A stretch of DNA of 64,000 nt, from positions 4,481,733 through 4,545,732 of the forward strand of contig NZ_JALKFS010000005.1 of the NCBI RefSeq assembly GCF_023051145.1, given 5' to 3'. The notes beneath the pieces were generated by a model. That model was not told the DNA's origin. It ran no database searches and worked only from the letters and a program-made list of their open reading frames with translations. Shown piece by piece: positions 56,974 to 64,000 of the stretch. The stretch comes from Williamsia sp. DF01-3 (GTDB lineage Bacteria; Actinomycetota; Actinomycetes; Mycobacteriales; Mycobacteriaceae). The position numbers were made by a program, and so were the translations under genes. Position 1 is the stretch's first letter, and every line of letters begins with the position of its first letter.

Positions 56974-58140
56974 TCAGATACCTCTCTGAGCCAGCACCAG
57001 GTGCGCATTGTTGGCCCGTATTCGATCGTTGGAGACCATCAGCTGCGGACCGAACGAGTCTCTGAGCAGCCGGCCCATCGACGCCGGGTGATCTTCGCGG
57101 TAGCCGCTGATCCCGCATAGCGCCAGTGCACCTGCGACCACGTCGACCACGGCAACGGACGAATCGAGCTTCAGGTTGTTCAGCGCGAATGTGAATCCGA
57201 CAGTTGGCTCGGGCTCCCCTGTTGCCAGGAAGGTCTCGTACCGGGCCACTTCTTGTGTGACAGACGATGCGAACCTCTGATGAATGACCATGAGGTCGGC
57301 AAGTTTGGCGGCCTGAGGCGGCGTGGAATTGCCTGCCTTGCGGGCAGCGGCACGAACTTGTTTGCGAGCCTTTGCAATGGCTGCGTCGGCGATACCGAGC
57401 CACACCGAAGCCCACAGGGTATGGGAGGTGGGCAACATGGTGTGCGCGGAGATCGTCGCGTATTCAGCAGGAACCACGTTGGTGGCCGCGGTGCGGGTAC
57501 GCAACAGAAACCCAGGACTACAGGTGCCCCGAAACCCGAGGACATCCCAGGTCCCGACTTTCTCGAGCTCGGTATCCGATTGGGGGCACACCACCAGCAC
57601 CTGGTCGGTGGGCGCACTGTCCGGTGAACGTCGCGCAGTCGTGCAGATGTAGTCCGCGTACTGGCCGTAGGAGATGACCGGTGCATTCTTTTCGAGAATG
57701 ATGTGGTCACCGTCGGCGACCACCGCGCAACTAGACGTCCGGACATCACCGCCGGTCGAGATCTCGGTGGTGGCAGAAGCCAACAAGGATTCTTCATTCG
57801 CAATTTTGCGTGTCAAATCGCCGAGGTCTCCGCCGGACCCGTGCCAGCGCAGACTGAGCGCTTGGGTGTGATGCATCGCGAAAACCATTCCGGCTGAACT
57901 ACATGCCGATCCCAGAGCACGGGCGATGGCTGCCAGCTCGGTGATCGAGGCGGACTTGCCGCCGAGATTGTCCGGAAGTGAGCAGGACAGCAGCCCGGCC
58001 GAACGCATCGCATCCACGGCTTCGGAAGGAAACCGGGAGTTCCGGTCGACGTCGTCAGCGGCGGCTGCAGCGGCGGCAACTGCGGCCGATGCATCAGGGC
58101 GCGCACTATCGGAAACGATTGGGGCGGAGGTGGTCGTCAC
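56974..58140 (-). CDS. Acyl-CoA dehydrogenase-family protein, probably acting on carrier-bound aminoacyl
   Basis: 388 aa with the three-part acyl-CoA dehydrogenase fold: N-terminal helices (SEAVDAMRSAGLLSCSLPDNLGG), the middle beta domain (ATTEISTGGDVRT, where FAD binds) and a C-terminal helical domain. It is the first gene of the leftward operon and its stop is one base from the ligase ATG. Known relatives oxidise prolyl or other aminoacyl groups while bound to a carrier protein. By analogy it may desaturate or oxidise the amino acid loaded by the ligase (inference). The usual catalytic Glu is not obvious, so chemistry is open. Confidence 0.82.
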   Translation of the reverse strand: MTTTSAPIVSDSARPDASAAVAAAAAAADDVDRNSRFPSEAVDAMRSAGLLSCSLPDNLGGKSASITELAAIARALGSACSSAGMVFAMHHTQALSLRWHGSGGDLGDLTRKIANEESLLASATTEISTGGDVRTSSCAVVADGDHIILEKNAPVISYGQYADYICTTARRSPDSAPTDQVLVVCPQSDTELEKVGTWDVLGFRGTCSPGFLLRTRTAATNVVPAEYATISAHTMLPTSHTLWASVWLGIADAAIAKARKQVRAAARKAGNSTPPQAAKLADLMVIHQRFASSVTQEVARYETFLATGEPEPTVGFTFALNNLKLDSSVAVVDVVAGALALCGISGYREDHPASMGRLLRDSFGPQLMVSNDRIRANNAHLVLAQRGI

Positions 58141-58331
58141 GGATTCGTCCTAAGTCGGCTTGCGCAAGTGTTCGTTAGCCGGGGTTCCCGTGGCACACTA
58201 CACTAACGTGAAACTGTTGAGCGGGGTCGCATGGATTCACCCGAAAGAGTAACCCTGACCACAGGCCGCTCGCTTGTCATCACACATGACAGTCGCCAGA
58301 CTCCATCCGCCAGACGTAAGGACGCTCTCGT
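58141..58331. promoter_or_regulatory. Divergent promoter region of the glycan/aminoacyl locus
   Basis: 191 bases between the divergent first genes, lower in GC than its surroundings around ACACTACACTAACGTGAAAC (58195-58214). It must hold promoters for both operons. I see no convincing perfect palindrome. TAGCC and CTAACG half-sites recur. Confidence 0.5.
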
Positions 58332-58577
58332 ATGCAATCCCGGATCCGCGAAATACTTGCTTCCCACGGCAAAATGGCAACGGATCCGACTTCCGTCGAA
58401 TCCTCAGCCGACCTCTATGAGCTCGGCCTGACGTCCCACGCGAGTGTGAACGTGATGCTCGCACTCGAGGACGAGTTCGACATCGAGTTTCCCGACGAGG
58501 ATTTGAAGAAGGCGACGTTTTCGTCCGTGGACAACATCGAGGCCGTTGTTTCCCGACTGTCCGGTGAATCAGTGTGA
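58332..58577 (+). CDS. Acyl/aminoacyl carrier protein
   Basis: 81 aa, standard carrier-protein size. The 4'-phosphopantetheine site is Ser35 in LGLTSHASVNVM; the helix-2 region ALEDEFDIEFPDEDL is acidic, as expected. The LTSHAS form rather than the common DSL is that seen in carrier proteins partnered with aa:CP ligases. It is divergent from the ACAD-ligase operon by 190 bases and overlaps the DUF1839 start (ATG/GTG within the stop). The modifying PPTase may be the gene at 63099. Confidence 0.93.
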   Translation: MQSRIREILASHGKMATDPTSVESSADLYELGLTSHASVNVMLALEDEFDIEFPDEDLKKATFSSVDNIEAVVSRLSGESV

Positions 58578-59554
58578 GTTCCATCCCGAACGCTGATCTG
58601 CACTCGATATCCGCGCTCGACCCGCGTTCCTATCAACCGCATTTCAGCCATTCGACGGAAACCCGGATCTGGCGTGAGACCAATTGCTACGTCGATTTGT
58701 GGATCGAGACGTTGCACGCCCTGGGCCACGACCCGGTTGCTTCTTTCGCCTCAGCACTTTCCGCTGATCACGATGGCGAGCAGTGGACGTTTCTGAAGAT
58801 GGAACAGTCCGACCTACGCGTTCTGTACGGGCTCGAGGTCACCGAGGACACTGTATGGCGACCGATTCTCGACACCGTCGAGAGTGGCCCCGCACGAAAC
58901 CTCTTGCACACAGTCGAAGTGGACAGCTGGTGGCTCCCGGACACCGCGGGCACCGACTACCGCAGCAGTCACGTCAAGACCACCATCGTTCCTGCTCGCG
59001 TAGATCGTGATGCGCAGTCGATGGTCTATTTCCACAACGCCGGCCTGTTCGAGCTCGACGGGGACGACTTCGTCGGAATCTTCGGCTTGGGTGACCAGCC
59101 CGAAGCTCTGCTGCCGCCCTACGTCGAGCAGATCCGCTACTTTCCCGGCAGGGTGCAGCCCGATGCGCTCCTGACCGTCGTCCGCGAGCATCTCTCGCGT
59201 CGCGCCTCCGGCGATCCCATGGCGCGGCTTGCCGATTCGATCCGTGATGCGGTCACGTGGCTCCCCGAACGCGGACTCGAGACGTTTCACCAGTGGGCAT
59301 TCGCGACGTTGCGGCAATGCGGGGCATCCGCCGAACTCGCGGCCGATCTCGCGACACTCCTCGGCTCGGGACCGGCGCCCGCAGCGGCAGTGGCAGCTGA
59401 GCCCTTTCTCCAGGTTGCCCAGGGCGCCAAAGCTGTTCAGTTCAAACTGGCGAGGGCGGCTCGCGGCAGGAAGGTCGACGTCGACGCCGCGATGGCCGAG
59501 ATGTCGGAGTCGTGGGCGAAGGCACTGGACCTCGTTTCGGACGCGGTGGAGTAA
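58574..59554 (+). CDS. DUF1839 family protein
   Basis: 326 aa with a GTG start overlapping the carrier-protein stop by four bases. DUF1839 proteins have no known chemistry but are repeatedly found beside aa:CP ligases and carrier proteins. Visible conserved parts are the N-terminal ETNCYVDLWIETLHALGHDP with Cys, DGEQWTFLKMEQSDLRVLYGLEV, and a C-terminal helical region. It is probably a partner that binds or processes the loaded carrier. The last 60 residues are Ala-rich helices. Confidence 0.85.
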   Translation: MSSIPNADLHSISALDPRSYQPHFSHSTETRIWRETNCYVDLWIETLHALGHDPVASFASALSADHDGEQWTFLKMEQSDLRVLYGLEVTEDTVWRPILDTVESGPARNLLHTVEVDSWWLPDTAGTDYRSSHVKTTIVPARVDRDAQSMVYFHNAGLFELDGDDFVGIFGLGDQPEALLPPYVEQIRYFPGRVQPDALLTVVREHLSRRASGDPMARLADSIRDAVTWLPERGLETFHQWAFATLRQCGASAELAADLATLLGSGPAPAAAVAAEPFLQVAQGAKAVQFKLARAARGRKVDVDAAMAEMSESWAKALDLVSDAVE

Positions 59555-59556
59555 GG

Positions 59557-61994
59557 GTGCTCACCGACTGTCGGATGGTCGCAACAGCAGCGGACGAGTT
59601 CGATGACCCTGCAGCGATTCCGCAATCGAGGCATGGGACATCCATACCCAACGGCACGCTCGGAGTGGTCGCTCGGCAGGCCGGATGGGATGCCCTCCTG
59701 GCACCCCACGGCACGGACATCGACGATGCCGATTGGTGGATGTTCGCGTCTGTCAACGCGACTCGACCGCTTCGAATCCATTTTGCGGGGCTGACGTTCC
59801 CGGCGACCATTTTCGTCGATGGCCAACCCGTTGCCGAAGTGGAATCCATGTTCCTACCCGTCGATCTACCCGTGCCGGGGGTGAACACGAGATCGCCATC
59901 CGCTTCGGTTCACTGGCACGATGGCTCAAGAAGCGGCGGCCCCGCGGCCGCTGGCGCTCGAATCTCGTTGCCCAGCAAGGTATGCGCTGGGCACGAACCA
60001 CACTGATGGGTCGCTCTTCGGCGTATTCGGGCGCACCGGCACCGGTCGGGGTCTGGCGCCCTGTGCACGTAGTTGGTGAGATTGCGGTCGAAACTCTCGA
60101 CATCCATTGCGACGCGGCCGATGGCCGGGTACAGATCTCGGGGCGGTGCATCGGAGTCGACGGCGATCCGGCGGGCGGAGTCACCGTGGAAGTCCGCATC
60201 GACCGGGACGGCGCGGTTTTCGACTCCGACGAGTTCATGGTTGCCGCCGATGGAACCTTCGAGGGACACCTGACCGTAGATGAACCCGATCTGTGGTGGC
60301 CACGTGGCTACGGTGACCAACCCCTGTACGACGTCACCGTGATGGTGGGCACGGAGACCACCACGCGACGGGTCGGCTTTGGTTCGGTTCGGTCCTCATC
60401 GTCGTTCGGTGACGGTTTCACCCTGTCTTACAACGGAATCGAGATCTTCTGCCGCGGCGCTATATGGACACCGCCTGAGCCCGTGGCATTCCAAGCCGAA
60501 GCGTCCTCGATCCGCAACGTGCTGGCGGAACTCGCATCTGCGGGGGCAAACATGGTGCGCATCCCCGGCGGAACGGTGTACGAACAGGAAGAGTTCTTCG
60601 CGGCGTGCGCCGAATTCGGCATCCTGGTGTGGCAGGACGCGATGCTGGCGACGTTCGACCCTCCTGAGGAGCTGACGTCGATCATCGTCCGGGAGCTCGC
60701 GTCGACACTGGGAGCGGTAAGCGGCAATCCCGCGCTCGCGGTGGTCAGCGGCGGTAGCGAAACCGTGCAGCAACCAGAGATGCTCGGCTTGCCGGCGGAT
60801 TCCCGGCACTTGGATCTGATCGACACCCATCTCGCGGCGATCGCAGGGTCGCGTCAGGTTCCCTACGTACCATCGAGCCCTGCAGCACCCCCAGGGTCCG
60901 GCCAATTGGCGATTCGACCGGATACTGGTGTGGCGCATTGGTTCGGTGTCGGCGGATACATGCGGCCGGTGGACGACGTCCGCACCGCCGGAGTCCAATT
61001 CGCGGCGGAGACACTGGCTTTCTCGATCCCTCCGTCGGCAGGTGCCATAGAACGCCACTTCGGGTCGTCAGCCGTCGCGGGGCATCATCCGAGCTGGAAG
61101 TCGGGAGTTCCCCGCGACAAAAACGCGTCCTGGGACTTCGAGGATGTTCGAGATCACTACGTCCGCGAGATCTTTTGCGTCGACCCGCTGCAGCTCCGAC
61201 GTGTCGATCCCGACCGGTACCTGCAAATGGGGCGCGTCGCTGTCGCGGCCGCGATGACCGAGTGCTTCAGATACTGGAGACGCCGGGATTCGGGTTGTGG
61301 TGGAGGCCTGGTACTCGCTGCGAAAGACCTTGCCGCGGGCGCAGGTTGGGGTCTGATCGACGTGGACGGGGATGCCAAACTTCCCCTACTCGCTCTCGCC
61401 AGGTCATGGCAGCCGATCGCGGTGATGGTGTCCGATGCCGGACTGAGCGGTCTGCGCATCGACGTCGCCAACGACGCCCCCTCCCCCATCACCGGGCGTG
61501 CGTCGCTGACAGCGACCAATGCGGCCGGCCAGATCGTCGCCGAAGGCGCTGTCACGATCGAGGTGCCCGCCCACTCAGGCTCGACGCTCGGCGACCCCGA
61601 CCTCACCGGTGTGTTCCGAGACCTCACACATGCCTACAAGTTCGGCCCAGCGATGGCCCAGGCCGTGCAGGTGGAGATCACCGACGGCGCCGACCTACAT
61701 CGACGGGATGTTCTTGTGCTCCAACCCCATCAGGCGCCGGTGCGATGCACCCTGCGCGCCACTGCATCACAGGGACCTGACGGCAGGTGGGGACTCGACG
61801 TGACATCGGACGCCGCGCTGAGGTGGGTCGAGATCGACACACCGGGATGGCGTCCGGCCGACAACTACTTCCACCTCGCTGCCGGCCTGCCCTATCGGGT
61901 CGCAATCGAGGGCACCGGAAGTGACGTCCCTGCGGGCCGGGTGTCGTCCATCGACGCCACAACCACCACCACGATCACGGTGTCGCATGCGTGA
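59557..61994 (+). pseudogene. GH2 beta-mannosidase-like protein, frameshifted
   Basis: About 812 aa if one base is restored. From GTG 59557 the first frame gives the N-terminal jelly-roll sugar-binding domain (TRPLRIHFAGLTFPATIFVDGQPV); the shift occurs in the G run 59877-59881 and the next frame goes on from GEHEIAIRFGSL. The TIM barrel carries a possible acid/base Glu in SGGSETVQQ and a nucleophile-like Glu in FAAETLAFSIPP. The WCGNNE-type motif of true mannosidases is degenerate, so activity is uncertain. No signal peptide is seen, so it would act in the cytoplasm, perhaps trimming precursors. I believe the shift is a sequencing error. Confidence 0.7.
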
Positions 61995-63099
61995 CGAACC
62001 GCGTATTGCACTGGTGCACGAGAGGCTGACCGAGGTCGCCGGCTCCGAACATGTCGTGGAGCAATTGGCCACCGAGTGGCCGGACGCGACGCTGCACGTA
62101 CCCTTTGCGGATCCGGCGGCGGTGGCCCCGATCCTGCAGGGCAGGGTGCGTACCAGTCCACTGGACGGGGTCTACAGGGCTGCAGGCCGCAGGAGCTACG
62201 CCCCGTTGTTACCGTTCGTGCCCACCGTGCTGCGGCACACAGACTTCGGTGATGCCCAGGCCCTCATCATCTCGCACCACGCAATGGCGTTGTCTGCCGT
62301 CCACAGTGCTGGAGGGATTCCGAGCATCGCGTACGTGCACTCCCCGGCGCGGTGGGCATGGGACCCGGCAATGCGTGCCGGTGAGGCCTCGGGCATTGCC
62401 GGCAAATCCGCCTTGTCGGTACTCGCCGCCGTCGCCCGCAGGTCTGAATCCAGCGCGGCGCCGCAGATCACCACGGTGGTCGCGAACAGCACCGAGGTCT
62501 CTGCACGCATCAAGCGGTGGTGGAATCGCGATTCTGTGGTCGTGCATCCCCCCGTCGACACCGTTCGCTACTCGATGGACAGCTCCGTCGAGCGAGAGAA
62601 CTTCTTTCTGTTGGCAGGCAGGCTGGTTCCCTACAAGCGGCCGGAGATCGCGATCCTCGCAGCGAAAGCCGCGGGAGTGAAGCTCGTCGTCGCCGGAACC
62701 GGTCGACTCGCCGAAGAATGCCGGCGGATTGCTGGGCCTGAGACCACCTTCCTCGGGCGCGTCAGCGATGAGACGATGCTGCGGTTGCAACGAAGTGCCC
62801 GGGCGCTGATCATGCCCGGCGTCGAGGACTTCGGAATCGTTCCCGTGGAGGCCATGGGCTGCGGAACACCTGTCATCGCGGTCGACGAAGGTGGCGCGCT
62901 GGACACGGTCATTCCCGGCCTCAGCGGCCAATTGGTCCGCAATGCAGACGATCACGAGCTCGTCGCCGGATTAGCCGCGACCCTCGCGTCCTTCAATCCC
63001 TCCGGGTACGACCATCGCGCGATTTCCACGCACGCACAAACGTTCTCCCGGGCCGCTTTTCGCCGGTCCATGCGTGAACTGGTCGACAAAGTGATCTGA
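61987..63099 (+). CDS. Glycosyltransferase family 4
   Basis: 370 aa from ATG 61987 (MRDEPRIALVHERLTEVAG), overlapping the GH2 stop by eight bases. The IALVHERLTEVAGSEHV start and the donor-site segment EDFGIVPVEAMGCGTPVIAVDEGGALDTV (with EX7E) are clear GT4. It is the only transferase on the rightward operon and overlaps the next gene by one base. Confidence 0.9.
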   Translation: MRDEPRIALVHERLTEVAGSEHVVEQLATEWPDATLHVPFADPAAVAPILQGRVRTSPLDGVYRAAGRRSYAPLLPFVPTVLRHTDFGDAQALIISHHAMALSAVHSAGGIPSIAYVHSPARWAWDPAMRAGEASGIAGKSALSVLAAVARRSESSAAPQITTVVANSTEVSARIKRWWNRDSVVVHPPVDTVRYSMDSSVERENFFLLAGRLVPYKRPEIAILAAKAAGVKLVVAGTGRLAEECRRIAGPETTFLGRVSDETMLRLQRSARALIMPGVEDFGIVPVEAMGCGTPVIAVDEGGALDTVIPGLSGQLVRNADDHELVAGLAATLASFNPSGYDHRAISTHAQTFSRAAFRRSMRELVDKVI

Positions 63100-63533
63100 T
63101 GGACCCCAGTGCTCTGATGGACCTCCCCTCGAACTGCCGCACCGGATGCGATCTGGTCAGCCTCCACGACATCGACGAATCCGTGGCGTCGTTCGGCGAC
63201 CGGTTTCTCGCCAGGGTGTTCACGGATCGGGAACTCGCCTACTGCGCCGGTACGCAGCAGCGACAACGACTTGCCGCACGCTTTGCCGCCAAGGAGGCGA
63301 TCGTCAAGGCCCTGGCGCTGCCGGACATCGCGACGCCTCTGCGTGAAATCGAGGTCGTCAACGACCCGGCCGGCCCTCCTCGTGTAGTCCTGCACGGTTC
63401 TATCGCCACCGAGGCTCGGGCCCAGCACTGGTCATCGGTCTCGGTATCCCTGTCGCATACCGATTGTCACGCAATGGCGGTGGTGGTCGCGATGGTCACG
63501 GACAACGATGCATTCGAGCAGCAGCACGGGTAA
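63099..63533 (+). CDS. 4'-phosphopantetheinyl transferase, AcpS family
   Basis: 144 aa. AcpS features: GCDLVSL with Asp18 near the N-terminus, FAAKEAIVKAL with Glu66 and the KEA core, and SLSHTDCHAMAVV at the end. It transfers phosphopantetheine from CoA to the Ser of carrier proteins. Being in this operon, it is likely dedicated to the carrier protein at 58332. ATG overlaps the glycosyltransferase stop (ATGG region, one base). Confidence 0.88.
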   Translation: MDPSALMDLPSNCRTGCDLVSLHDIDESVASFGDRFLARVFTDRELAYCAGTQQRQRLAARFAAKEAIVKALALPDIATPLREIEVVNDPAGPPRVVLHGSIATEARAQHWSSVSVSLSHTDCHAMAVVVAMVTDNDAFEQQHG

Positions 63534-63586
63534 AGAGATGTTAATCTCAGCGCGCACAGTACCGTGCCCGCCGCTAGGAGAAGCGC

Positions 63587-64000
63587 TTGAAAACCGTTCG
63601 CTGCCCTTCAGTCGATGAGTTCGAGCTGGCTCTTTCGCCGGTCGATCCCGATTGGATTCTCGACGGGGCGCCCATTGCGAAATCGCGGGAATGGGCAACG
63701 AGTTCGGACGGCACCGTCACCATGGCCATGTGGAGTTGCACCGCCGGGACCTTTCGCTGGAACTTCACGTGCGACGAGCTGGTGCACATACTCGAGGGCG
63801 AAGTCGTTGTCACCAATGCCGACGGCTCCGTGTTCACCTTGCGTCCCGGCGACGCGGTCCTGTTCCCCGCGGGTTCGTGGACCACGTGGCACGTGCCCGA
63901 GTTCGTACGAAAATACGCCGTTCTGAGGTCCCCGGTTCCCAGGCCCGTTCGGATGTTCTGGCGAGGGCTCTCGCGTGCCAAAGCGATGACGCGTGGCCGC
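63587..64000 (+). CDS. Cupin domain protein, cut by window end
   Basis: 138 codons visible and still open at the window edge. TTG start at 63587 with TAGGAG six bases upstream. The cupin core has DELVHILEGEVVV (first motif) and LRPGDAVLFPAGSWTTWHV (second motif with His). It is the cupin_3/DUF861 type, small sugar- or amine-related enzymes and regulators. It follows the PPTase by 53 bases, so the operon continues past the window. Confidence 0.82.
   Translation, partial: MKTVRCPSVDEFELALSPVDPDWILDGAPIAKSREWATSSDGTVTMAMWSCTAGTFRWNFTCDELVHILEGEVVVTNADGSVFTLRPGDAVLFPAGSWTTWHVPEFVRKYAVLRSPVPRPVRMFWRGLSRAKAMTRGR

Noticed and set aside
56972-57008. Reading the aminoacyl ligase as a true seryl-tRNA synthetase
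   Set aside because: The N-terminal tRNA-binding coiled coil is absent and the carrier protein gene is adjacent.
41564-64000. Genomic island or prophage
   Set aside because: No integrase, transposase, tRNA junction or attachment repeat was found; base composition by eye is like the rest. A horizontally acquired origin cannot be excluded without statistics.

Overview
The window is high-GC actinobacterial DNA from a mycolic-acid-producing member of the Mycobacteriales. Gordonia or a close relative is my best guess, not proven. The support is a complete mce lipid-import operon with its Mkl ATPase, a mycolate-type HadA/HadB dehydratase, a cyclopropane-synthase-like methyltransferase, and gene order around rplJ-rplL, rplK-rplA, secE-nusG, rpmG and the menaquinone genes that resembles Mycobacterium tuberculosis.

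Layout. (1) 0.2-12.0 kb, minus strand: mkl, yrbEA, yrbEB, mceA-F and two Mce-associated membrane proteins, one operon transcribed leftward. (2) 12.4-13.7 kb: rplL and rplJ with a leader. (3) 14-20.4 kb: a CocE-type hydrolase (frameshifted), a DUF2786/metallohydrolase pair, a TetR regulator with a reductase, a flavin-reductase-like protein and a luciferase-like monooxygenase. (4) 20.6-25.8 kb, minus strand: rplA, rplK (frameshifted), nusG, secE, tRNA-Trp, fused hadAB, rpmG, then tRNA-Met, tRNA-Thr and tRNA-Tyr. (5) 26-35 kb: YajQ, HtpX and menaquinone genes (polyprenyl diphosphate synthase, menJ-like reductase, menG, menD), with an MgtA-like mannosyltransferase, a DUF3592 protein and a methyltransferase. 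(6) 35.1-41.5 kb: a HAD phosphoglucomutase with a GH65 phosphorylase, MarR/AbrB, a small membrane protein and a saccharopine-dehydrogenase-like reductase.

(7) 41.6-64 kb is the unusual part. Two divergent operons leave the 58.2 kb intergenic region. Leftward: acyl-CoA-dehydrogenase-like protein, a class II aminoacyl-tRNA-synthetase-like amino acid:[carrier protein] ligase, two glycosyltransferases, a Wzx flippase, a CgeB-like glycosyltransferase, a Wzy-like polymerase, a Wzz-like chain-length protein, a tandem alpha/beta hydrolase, a beta-helix lipoprotein, a DUF218 protein, an NRPS condensation-domain protein and a second beta-helix protein. Rightward: a carrier protein, DUF1839, a GH2 beta-mannosidase-like protein, a glycosyltransferase, an AcpS-type phosphopantetheinyl transferase and a cupin protein cut by the window end. 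I infer a Wzx/Wzy-type surface glycan locus with a dedicated pathway that loads an amino acid on a carrier protein, possibly oxidises it there, and transfers it to the glycan or its precursor. The combination looks undescribed to me; the ligase family itself is known.

Sequence quality. Four genes (the CocE hydrolase, rplK twice, wzz, the GH2 gene) are each broken by apparent one-base losses in short G/C runs. Because rplK is expected to be functional, these are probably sequencing errors rather than true pseudogenes.
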